A stretch of DNA of 13,515 bases, from contig JAQVTZ010000029.1 of the NCBI GenBank assembly GCA_028699795.1, forward strand, positions 1 through 13,515, in the 5' to 3' direction. This document shows, one piece after another, positions 1-5,113 of this stretch. Within the stretch, counting starts at the first letter, position 1. Each line of letters starts with the position of its first letter. The notes below the pieces were generated by a model. That model was not told the DNA's origin. It ran no database searches and saw only the letters and a list, made by a program, of their open reading frames with translations. Made by a program: the position numbers and the translations under genes. Source of the DNA: Clostridia bacterium. Its GTDB lineage: Bacteria > Bacillota > Clostridia > Christensenellales > DTU072.

Positions 1-187
1 CATCGAACAAAATGGAATGTCCGCCGAAGAGGTCGCCGATTCGGTATTATCTCTAACCGAAACGCCCCGTCCGCCGCTTACGGTTTGTTGCGGACTCAAA
101 ACCAAAATTTATAACGGATTGTATAAAATCTTACCGCAAAGAGTTCTGCATAATCTTGTGAAGGTTCGTTACCATATTGGCGATTGA
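1..187 (+). CDS. Short-chain dehydrogenase/reductase, C-terminal fragment
   Basis: The open frame enters from the left edge (first whole codon at base 2) and ends at TGA 185-187, leaving about 61 residues. The residues read GMSAEEVADSVL, then a proline-rich TPRPPLTVCCG turn, then a basic amphipathic stretch around ILPQRVLHNLV. This layout (an 'S-x-E-E-V-A' helix, a 'P-x-P-P' substrate-loop segment, then an 'LP-x-R' tail) is how many classical NAD(P)-dependent SDR oxidoreductases end. The Rossmann glycine motif and the YxxxK catalytic pair would lie outside the window, so the substrate cannot be named. It converges on trxB across a gap of about 96 bases in which I see no clear terminator. The family call rests on the tail pattern only. 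Confidence 0.62.
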   Translation, partial: IEQNGMSAEEVADSVLSLTETPRPPLTVCCGLKTKIYNGLYKILPQRVLHNLVKVRYHIGD

Positions 188-283
188 CTTATTAGGAAAC
201 CTCTGTTTAGCACCTTCGAGGAATTTCGGATGACACAAACTCAAAATGAAGCGGGGAAATAGAAGTGCCCTATTATGCGATGC

Positions 284-1198
284 TTATAACTTTCCCAATC
301 TTTTTTTGACAGCGGCGTCTCCCGCAATGGCGCCGTCGGCACAAGCGGTGATAATTTGTCTTAGAGGTGTCACCCTTATATCTCCTGCCGCAAACACATT
401 GGCAAGGCTTGTCTCCATATGCACATCGGTAACGATATAGCCGTTGTTGTCCGTTTTTACTTGCCCCCGTACGCTCTCCGTATTGGGCAAGGAGCCCACT
501 GCCACAAATACTCCGTCTACCGCAAGTTTTGATGTTTTTCCGTTTGCCACATTCTTTACTGTGATTGCTTCCAAAGGGTCTCCTTGTAACGCTGTTACAA
601 CGGTTTCCGTAATCATTTTAATTTTGGATGTTCTTTGGACTCTTTGCACCATTACATCGGCTGCTTTAAAAGTTTTGCGTCGGTGTATTAAATAGACTTC
701 TTTGGCAAGATTGCTTAAATACAATGCATCCGTAAATGCGGAATTACCGCCGCCGCATACCGCAACCACTTTGTTCTTAAAAAAAATACCGTCACAAGTC
801 GCACAATAACTGACACCATGTCCGGTAAGTTTTTCTTCATTTGGTATACCCAAATTTTTATTATTGGTACCCATAGCAAGTACAACATATTCACTTGTAA
901 GTTCTTTTCCGCTTTCGAGCGCCAATCTTTTGGGTGTTTCCGCAAGGCGGTACTCAACAATCGTGTCATCAATGAACTCGACACCGAAGCGGTCGGCTTG
1001 CTCACGCATGGCAGAAGTAAGAATAAAACCGTTAACTTCTACCATGCCGCTGTAATTGTCTATTTTGTTAATTAGAGATGTTTTACCTCCTCTGTATATT
1101 CCAGTAATAAGACCCGTCTTTAGCCCGCCTCTTGCCGCATAAATGCCTGCCGTAAGTCCCGCGGGGCCTCCTCCCGCAATCAATAAATCATAATCCAT
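284..1198 (-). CDS. trxB: Thioredoxin-disulfide reductase
   Basis: This FAD/NADPH flavoenzyme passes electrons from NADPH to thioredoxin in the cytoplasm. Numbered from the chosen start (304 aa, a normal length), it has an N-terminal FAD-binding GGGPAG at 9-14 and the redox-active CATC at 132-135 within YCATCDG. The NADPH-domain glycine motif GGGNSAF is at 149-155 with HRR at 172-174, and the C-terminal FAD motif AGDIR is near 271-275. Three ATG codons stand in tandem (1204, 1201, 1198). The purine-rich site AGGAGA at 1206-1211 gives 7 bases to the last one, so I chose 1198; 1201 is nearly as good. An upstream in-frame start at 1237 has no such site. The gene sits downstream of rpsB on the same strand, past a strong terminator. 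A TATAAA at about 1216-1221 is too close to the ribosome site to be a convincing -10 element, so the promoter is unclear. No thioredoxin gene is in the window. Confidence 0.95.
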   Translation of the reverse strand: MDYDLLIAGGGPAGLTAGIYAARGGLKTGLITGIYRGGKTSLINKIDNYSGMVEVNGFILTSAMREQADRFGVEFIDDTIVEYRLAETPKRLALESGKELTSEYVVLAMGTNNKNLGIPNEEKLTGHGVSYCATCDGIFFKNKVVAVCGGGNSAFTDALYLSNLAKEVYLIHRRKTFKAADVMVQRVQRTSKIKMITETVVTALQGDPLEAITVKNVANGKTSKLAVDGVFVAVGSLPNTESVRGQVKTDNNGYIVTDVHMETSLANVFAAGDIRVTPLRQIITACADGAIAGDAAVKKRLGKL

Positions 1199-1275
1199 CA
1201 TCATCTCTCCTACTTTTATAGTATTCGCAATTAGCATAACACAATCTCATCAAACTGCTATTTTTAGATTATAGT

Positions 1276-1308
1276 CACAAAAAGAGCCGCTCGTGTGAGC
1301 GACTCTTT
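1276..1308 (-). terminator. Intrinsic terminator of rpsB (possibly bidirectional)
   Basis: Bases 1281-1292 and 1297-1308 form a 12-pair stem with a GTGT loop. Read on the - strand the stem is fully paired if one G-U is allowed, and it runs into five T residues about 20 bases past the rpsB stop. On the + strand the stem has one C/A mismatch but is also followed by a T-rich run (1306-1315). It therefore may also stop + strand transcripts. Confidence 0.85.
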
Positions 1309-1327
1309 GTCTTTTTGCTTGGGAATC

Positions 1328-2164
1328 TTATTTGTCCAAATCCTCGAATTTGGGAAGTTCCACCACCTTAAACTCGGCGGCGTTCACCACGGGTTCTGCG
1401 GGGGCGGCGGGTGCCGCGGCTTCGGCAGGAGCGGTGGCGGTTTCGGTTGCGGCTGCTGCTTCCTCTTTGGGAAGCTCTTCCAACCCTTCTTTGGCGGCGA
1501 CAACGGCATCGGCCATAACCGAAGCAATCAGTTTAATAGCGCGGATAGCGTCATCGTTGCCGGGAATCACATAATCGACTTCGTCGGGGTCGCAATTGGT
1601 ATCTACAAGACCTACCACGGGGATACCCAATGCTTTTGCTTCTTTTACCGCAATATGCTCTATCTTGAGGTCTACGACAAACATCGCGCCGGGTAAAGTA
1701 CGCATATTTTTGATGCCGCCGAGGTTCTTTTCGAGAATGTCTCTTTCGGCTTTGAGTTTTGCAACTTCCTTTTTGGGGAGTAAATCGAACTCGCCAATGG
1801 CTTCCATTTGGTTGAGTTTGTTAAGCTTGTCGATACGGCTTCGGATCGTGTTAAAGTTGGTAAGCGTGCCGCCCAACCATCTTTGGTTCATAAAAAACAT
1901 TCCGCAACGCTCGGCTTCGGCTTGAATAGCCTCTTTCGCTTGCTTCTTTTTGCCGACAAACAAAACAGATTTGCCTTCTTTGACGATGGAATTGATGAAT
2001 TTATATGCCTCTTCGATAAGCTCTACGGTAAGCTGTAAATCGATAATGTGAATATCGTTGCGCGCGTCGTAGATGTACTTCTTCATCTTAGGGTTCCATC
2101 TTTTGGTTTGGTGACCGAAGTGTACACCGGCCTCCAATAGTTGCTTCATTGTGATAACTGCCAT
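1328..2164 (-). CDS. rpsB: 30S ribosomal protein S2
   Basis: S2 is a late-assembling small-subunit protein that helps dock S1 and shapes the mRNA exit region. The 278-residue product opens with MAVITMKQLLEAGVHFGH, the classic S2 N-terminus, followed by RWNPKM and YIYDARN. The motifs QRWLGGTLTN (94-103), LPGAMFVVD (157-165) and IPVVGLVDTN (181-190) cover the rest of the family core. After about residue 228 there is an Ala/Glu/Pro/Thr-rich tail (roughly 233-262) ending in an acidic segment. This low-complexity extension varies between S2 proteins. The frame stays open upstream to 2392, but the start at 2164 is set by the S2 consensus and by AGGAGGT about 8 bases upstream. It is monocistronic, with a leader and promoter upstream and a terminator directly downstream. 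The usual neighbour tsf is absent at this locus. Confidence 0.97.
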   Translation of the reverse strand: MAVITMKQLLEAGVHFGHQTKRWNPKMKKYIYDARNDIHIIDLQLTVELIEEAYKFINSIVKEGKSVLFVGKKKQAKEAIQAEAERCGMFFMNQRWLGGTLTNFNTIRSRIDKLNKLNQMEAIGEFDLLPKKEVAKLKAERDILEKNLGGIKNMRTLPGAMFVVDLKIEHIAVKEAKALGIPVVGLVDTNCDPDEVDYVIPGNDDAIRAIKLIASVMADAVVAAKEGLEELPKEEAAAATETATAPAEAAAPAAPAEPVVNAAEFKVVELPKFEDLDK

Positions 2165-2192
2165 GTTGCAATACCTCCTGTTTTTATTCCTC

Positions 2193-2250
2193 CCCGTCTG
2201 TCTACAGGGCCGCGACCTTATAAAGGCAACCGCGACTCCCTCGTTACGGG
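2193..2250 (-). promoter_or_regulatory. Structured 5' leader of rpsB
   Basis: On the - strand, CCCGT (2250-2246) pairs with ACGGG (2197-2193) and encloses a nested hairpin at 2241-2206. The nested hairpin is built from AGGG/CCCT, CGCG/CGCG and CCTT/AAGG, with a TAT end loop and small internal loops. It lies between the proposed transcription start and the AGGAGGT ribosome site. Ribosomal protein leaders commonly bind their own product to limit synthesis, so S2 feedback is a reasonable inference. I cannot assign it to a named leader family by eye. Confidence 0.5.
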
Positions 2251-2267
2251 TGCGATATGGCGATAAG

Positions 2268-2296
2268 ATAATACCATAATATAAAGTATAATGCAA
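2268..2296 (-). promoter_or_regulatory. Putative rpsB promoter
   Basis: On the - strand, TTGCAT (2296-2291) is followed after 17 bases by TATTAT (2273-2268). This predicts a start near 2261 and a leader of roughly 95 bases that contains the folded element. The -35 match is only three of six. The surrounding DNA is AT-rich and offers other weak choices. Confidence 0.42.
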
Positions 2297-2456
2297 TGAT
2301 TTTGAACAAAAAACAACGGTTTCATTCCTATAAATAAGCGGTTCGCACCGTTTGACGGCTCGATATCTCGATACGCATCTTTGGGGAGTCACCGTATTTG
2401 GACGAAAAATTCATTAGATTCAGCTCGCAGTATTTATGAAGTGTTTCCTAACGGTA

Positions 2457-2508
2457 TTTTAATTATTTAAAATTGATGTTATAATTAAATAACAACTAAA
2501 TTATTTAG
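2457..2508 (+). promoter_or_regulatory. AT-rich promoter region of the alkaline phosphatase, with inverted repeats
   Basis: A perfect TATAAT is at 2480-2485, about 33 bases before the ATG, but no good -35 element lies 16-18 bases upstream. The -10 lies between and overlaps the second arm of the inverted repeat TTATTTAA (2463-2470) and TTAAATAA (2485-2492). A 13-base palindrome CTAAATTATTTAG (2496-2508) follows and touches the ribosome site AGAGGTG. A weak -35 plus palindromes around the start suggests an activator or repressor site, but no Pho-box-type repeat is recognisable. The rest of the 353-base gap between rpsB and this gene (about 2300-2455) holds nothing I can name. Confidence 0.35.
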
Positions 2509-2517
2509 AGGTGTTTT

Positions 2518-3660
2518 ATGTTTATTTCTTTCAATAGAACGAAACCTTTCAAAATGATGTTTGTTTTGTTAATCGCGATATCTCTTACCTTGTCCTTCTT
2601 CGCTTGCGCTCCCAAGGATGACTTGGTTGAGGAAGAAGCTGAGATAGCAAAAAACATCATTCTGCTCATTGGCGACGGTATGGGTTTTGAACAAATCAAT
2701 GCCACCCGTATCTACAATGATAACGAGCCTTTGATTATGGAAACATTACCCTATCAAGGCGCTGTAACCACAAATGCATACATAAAGGAACTTCCTACCG
2801 ACAGCGCAGCTGCGGGTACTGCTCTTGCCACCGGTAACAAAGTAATACATTTTTCTGTGGCTATGCTTGGAGAAAGAGCTTTAAAAAGCATTACCGAGTA
2901 TAGTATGGATGCCGGCAAAAAGACGGGCATTATTTCTACAAAAGATATTACTGATGCTACCCCTGCTGCGTTTTCTTCCCATGCACCGAATCGTAGTAAC
3001 GAGGATATCATAATAGAGGGTCAAATAAACAGCAATATAGACCTATTTATGGGACAAGGAAAAAGTATTTATGACCCGCATGCGGAGCGTCTTATCTCCA
3101 AAGGATACTCCTATCTTAATACGAAAGCAGAGTTGGAATCTTGCGATTCGCAAAAAATATTTGCCATGTTTGACAGTGTAACCCCCGATAGCGAACATTC
3201 TCTGGCTTTTCTTACTCAAAAAGCTCTTGATACCTTTTCTCAAAATAATGATAACGGCTTCTTTCTTATGGTGGAAGGCAGTAAAATAGACAGTAAATGT
3301 CACTCAAATGATATGGATGGAATGTTGGCAGAAATAAATGCGTTTGATGAAGCGGTAAATACCGCCTTAAATTTCGCTAGTGCCGACGAAAACACGCTGA
3401 TTATCGTTGTTGCCGACCACGAAACCGGAGATTTGGTTCTTCCTGCGAGCACTACGAAAGAAGACTTAGATGACGAGTTATTCCATTCCAGCGCACATAC
3501 TTCCAAAAAAGTTCCGTATTTTGCATATGGCCCCACGGCGAAAGATTTTTTGCCTGAAATAGAAAATACCGACATCTTTGTCTATATGATGTCTGCCTTC
3601 GGTTTGGAAATCACCGAACCGTGCCAAACAGAGTATTATGTATTTCCTTCCGCTGCATAA
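2518..3660 (+). CDS. Alkaline phosphatase family lipoprotein (PhoA-like)
   Basis: A secreted, membrane-anchored phosphomonoesterase is expected. The 380-residue protein starts with a basic N-terminus, a hydrophobic stretch (about 13-29) and FFAC with Cys30. The lipobox is unusual because Phe stands at -3. The E. coli PhoA active site can be followed by eye: IGDGMG with metal ligand D53, PTDSAAAGT with nucleophile S96, and DATPAA with D146 and T148. R159 occupies the Arg166 position, and E253, D258 and H262 lie in VEGSKIDSKCH. D300-H301 are in VADHETGD, and H327 lies before KKVPYFAYGP, the usual last zinc ligand region. The PhoA Lys328 position is Ser here. At 380 residues it is shorter than E. 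coli PhoA, a compact form common in Bacillota. The start at 2518 follows AGAGGTG. It is a single gene, and no terminator is visible in the 20 bases before the next promoter. Its native substrate is unknown. Confidence 0.92.
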   Translation: MFISFNRTKPFKMMFVLLIAISLTLSFFACAPKDDLVEEEAEIAKNIILLIGDGMGFEQINATRIYNDNEPLIMETLPYQGAVTTNAYIKELPTDSAAAGTALATGNKVIHFSVAMLGERALKSITEYSMDAGKKTGIISTKDITDATPAAFSSHAPNRSNEDIIIEGQINSNIDLFMGQGKSIYDPHAERLISKGYSYLNTKAELESCDSQKIFAMFDSVTPDSEHSLAFLTQKALDTFSQNNDNGFFLMVEGSKIDSKCHSNDMDGMLAEINAFDEAVNTALNFASADENTLIIVVADHETGDLVLPASTTKEDLDDELFHSSAHTSKKVPYFAYGPTAKDFLPEIENTDIFVYMMSAFGLEITEPCQTEYYVFPSAA

Positions 3661-3679
3661 TATAATAATCCTTATTCCA

Positions 3680-3708
3680 TTGACATTGGGAATTGTGTTT
3701 TGTATAAT
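3680..3708 (+). promoter_or_regulatory. Perfect-consensus housekeeping promoter before the riboswitch
   Basis: TTGACA (3680-3685) and TATAAT (3703-3708) are both exact consensus hexamers, separated by exactly 17 bases. Transcription should begin near 3715, about 15 bases before the riboswitch aptamer. It starts only 20 bases after the phosphatase stop codon. A constitutive strong promoter fits control by a downstream RNA switch. Confidence 0.9.
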
Positions 3709-3725
3709 TGTGAAGAACTGAATAG

Positions 3726-3866
3726 TTTACGGGTGACATGATGTCATAACAGGGAAGAGCGTCAAGCCGCAGCCCCCGCTACTGTAAGAGAATGCGCATA
3801 GTCCAATTTGCAGTGATGCAAGTGAAGGCGCGCAGGGTTTACCATCGAGCCAGGAGACCTACCCGA
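3726..3866 (+). promoter_or_regulatory. Cobalamin (vitamin B12) riboswitch aptamer
   Basis: The conserved blocks of the cobalamin riboswitch occur in order. CGGGT (3730-3734) is followed by a short GAC...GTC stem, then AGGGAA (3751-3756). GCAGCCCCCGCTACTGTAA (3769-3787) carries the B12-box core, and a TTGCA/TGCAA hairpin lies around 3808-3821. AGCCAGGAGACCTACCC (3848-3864) closes the aptamer, with ACCCG (3861-3865) able to pair with CGGGT. This RNA class binds adenosyl- or other cobalamins and normally turns expression off. It lies directly upstream of the lipoprotein and S-component genes, which points to corrinoid import. The edges are approximate. Confidence 0.93.
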
Positions 3867-3926
3867 TAAGCATTAACGAATCATCTCGGAGGGAGATGCT
3901 TAATTCGGGATACGGCAATTTTGTCG
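3861..3926 (+). promoter_or_regulatory. Riboswitch expression platform with competing hairpins
   Basis: Two sets of stems cannot coexist here. Set one pairs CCCGA (3862-3866) with TCGGG (3905-3909) and AAGCAT (3868-3873) with ATGCTT (3896-3901). Set two pairs CGAAT (3877-3881) with ATTCG (3903-3907) and CATCTC (3882-3887) with GAGATG (3893-3898). Set one also steals ACCCG from the aptamer-closing stem, so it should form only without ligand. A small stem CGGCA/TGTCG (3913-3926) follows. How these choices reach the terminator is not settled by inspection. Confidence 0.55.
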
Positions 3927-3937
3927 CATACTATATT

Positions 3938-3962
3938 AAGCGCCCTTAGCGGCGCTTTTTTT
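3938..3962 (+). terminator. Riboswitch-controlled intrinsic terminator
   Basis: AAGCGCC (3938-3944) and GGCGCTT (3951-3957) form a 7-pair stem with a six-base loop and run into seven T residues (3956-3962). The T run ends two bases before the ribosome site GGAGG (3965-3969) of the next gene. This placement is typical of a transcription-terminating B12 riboswitch. GGCGC in the aptamer (3827-3831) is complementary to the left arm and could act as antiterminator when no ligand is bound; that part is inference. Confidence 0.88.
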
Positions 3963-3974
3963 ATGGAGGACCTT

Positions 3975-4445
3975 ATGAAAAAAAAGGTTTTGAGCATATT
4001 ACTACTTGCAGTTCTTGTGATTGCACTCTCGGTTTCGATTGCGGCTTGCGATGAAGACAAAAACGAAAACGCCCTTATCTGCACCGTGATGCTGGTAGAC
4101 GCGCAAAACAATGAAGTTGCTACCTTCGAACTCGAAACAGAGTCAAAATACCTTAGCGGAGCCATTGAAGAGCTTGCCGCAAATCCCGACAACAAAGTCA
4201 GCTTTAATATTAAGGATGGTTATATCTGTACTTATATTTATAACGACACGGTGTACGGCAATGCCGCGAATTCCGATTATGTCATGTTGTTTACTGGTCT
4301 TAACGACGCAGACCTCATGAATGTCGCTTGGGGCACGGTGACCGTGGATAACAAGGTGTATTTTGCCTGCGCCTACGGTATTGAAGAGATGCCCATTAAA
4401 GAAGATGCGGTCTATGTGATTGCAATCCAACATCTGGAATACTAA
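3975..4445 (+). CDS. B12-riboswitch-controlled small lipoprotein, DUF4430/transcobalamin-tail-like
   Basis: The 156-residue product starts with MKKK, a hydrophobic core (5-20) and the lipobox IAAC with Cys25. It should therefore be a membrane-anchored extracellular lipoprotein with a mature domain of about 130 residues. The mature part is mostly predicted beta-strand: CTVMLVDAQ, a helix around LSGAIEELAA (60-69), then FNIKDGYICTYI, and finally YGIEEMPIKEDAVYVIAI. The order of helix, strand, 'DGY', and final 'G-I-x-x-x-P-I-x-E-D' strand resembles DUF4430, the family related to the C-terminal domain of transcobalamin. The match is by eye and tentative. The ATG at 3975 follows GGAGG; an open extension to TTG 3921 crosses the terminator and is not a real start. 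The gene is 5 bases from the S-component gene and shares its riboswitch. A role in capturing corrinoid at the surface and handing it to the S component is inferred from context. Confidence 0.8.
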   Translation: MKKKVLSILLLAVLVIALSVSIAACDEDKNENALICTVMLVDAQNNEVATFELETESKYLSGAIEELAANPDNKVSFNIKDGYICTYIYNDTVYGNAANSDYVMLFTGLNDADLMNVAWGTVTVDNKVYFACAYGIEEMPIKEDAVYVIAIQHLEY

Positions 4446-4450
4446 GAAAA

Positions 4451-5011
4451 ATGGACGGCGCAAGAAAAAGAACGATAAAATCCTTGGTTCTGATTGGCTT
4501 GCTGGCGGCTTCGATTACCGCCGGCAAGCTTGCGCTGATGCAACTCCCCAATGTAGAAATCGTTACTTTGTTTATCATCATGTATACCGCGGTGTTCGGA
4601 TACAAAATATCCCTGCCTGCAACCGTTATTTTTGTCACAATTGAAATGCTACTTTTCGGCATCAATACTTGGGTGGTTTCGTATTATATCCATTGGTGCG
4701 CCCTTGCTCTTATCACCGTTGTTATCGTAAAGTTTTTCAAAATGAGTCGCGTTGCGCTTACGGTAGAGGCGGTCGTGATGACCGCATGTTTCGGCATACT
4801 TACCACTTTGGTAGATACAATTTTTGCAAGCAGTCTCGCCCAAATTCAGTTTTTTCAATATTTTGCAGCATTATATGCGCGCGGCATTGTTTACTTTGCC
4901 ATCCATATCGTTTCCAACGCCGCAATCGTTTGCGCGTTTTCGGAGCCTCTTTCTAAGTTATTATTCAAACTAAAAACGCAATATTTCACAGCGGAAGGCA
5001 AAATCGTTTGA
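4451..5011 (+). CDS. ECF transporter S component, probable corrinoid specificity subunit
   Basis: S components bind one vitamin and are energised by an EcfA-EcfA'-EcfT motor in the cytoplasmic membrane. The 186-residue protein is highly hydrophobic, with about six membrane segments (roughly 11-28, 36-50, 53-70, 74-95, 102-126, 142-166), the usual number and size. Helix 1 contains A20-S-I-T-A24, matching the AxxxA motif S components use to contact EcfT. The segment LPNVEIVTLFI at the start of helix 2 resembles uncharacterised and CbrT-type S components. The start ATG is 5 bases after the lipoprotein stop with only a weak ribosome site, which suggests translational coupling. The B12 riboswitch upstream is the only evidence for substrate, so cobalamin, cobinamide or another corrinoid is likely but unproven. 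The motor genes follow about 100 bases downstream. Confidence 0.82.
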   Translation: MDGARKRTIKSLVLIGLLAASITAGKLALMQLPNVEIVTLFIIMYTAVFGYKISLPATVIFVTIEMLLFGINTWVVSYYIHWCALALITVVIVKFFKMSRVALTVEAVVMTACFGILTTLVDTIFASSLAQIQFFQYFAALYARGIVYFAIHIVSNAAIVCAFSEPLSKLLFKLKTQYFTAEGKIV

Positions 5012-5034
5012 GTTTTGCGGAATAATACTATAAT
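5008..5034 (+). promoter_or_regulatory. Putative internal promoter for the ecfA1-ecfA2-ecfT-truA operon
   Basis: TATAAT (5029-5034) is exact. TTGAGT (5008-5013) matches four of six -35 bases with a short 15-base spacer, or TTTGAG with 16. It overlaps the stop codon of the S-component gene. If active, it lets the ECF motor and truA be made when the B12 riboswitch has shut down the upstream genes. This is what a motor shared by several S components would need. Confidence 0.5.
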
Positions 5035-5043
5035 ATAGAAACA

Positions 5044-5085
5044 GGTAATCTCCGACAATATTTTTTGGTTTTGTCAGAGATTCCC
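5044..5085 (+). repeat. Long hairpin in the leader of ecfA1
   Basis: An inverted repeat pairs AATCTC (5047-5052) with GAGATT (5077-5082) and GACAA (5054-5058) with TTGTC (5071-5075). An outer GG/CC adds to the stem, giving 13 pairs with two mismatches and a 12-base T-rich loop. No T run follows on either strand, so it is not a standard terminator. It may protect or delimit the 5' end of the motor transcript, or mark an RNA-processing site. Confidence 0.6.
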
Positions 5086-5113
5086 ATTCGTGAAATTCCG
5101 GAGAGGATTCGAA

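Noticed and set aside
188..283. Terminator or small gene between the dehydrogenase and trxB
   Set aside because: Only weak pairings and no T run; no open frame with a ribosome site.
1213..1240. TATAAA as the -10 element of trxB
   Set aside because: Transcription would begin inside the ribosome site, leaving almost no leader; no better promoter was found, so none is listed.
1295..1696. Glycine/phenylalanine-rich + strand frame opposite the 3' end of rpsB
   Set aside because: The composition is the antisense image of the Ala/Glu/Pro-rich S2 tail, with no signal or start site of its own.
2206..2250. tRNA-like fold in the rpsB leader
   Set aside because: No T-loop motif, no anticodon arm of proper size and no acceptor stem.
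2165..2392. Upstream in-frame extension of rpsB giving a 354-residue protein
   Set aside because: The extension crosses the promoter and folded leader, is not S2-like, and the consensus start with AGGAGGT is at 2164.
3921..3974. TTG start adding 18 residues to the lipoprotein
   Set aside because: It would encode through the riboswitch terminator; the ATG at 3975 has a strong ribosome site and begins a normal lipoprotein signal.
5044..5085. Intrinsic terminator between the S component and ecfA1
   Set aside because: The stem is good but no T run follows on either strand.
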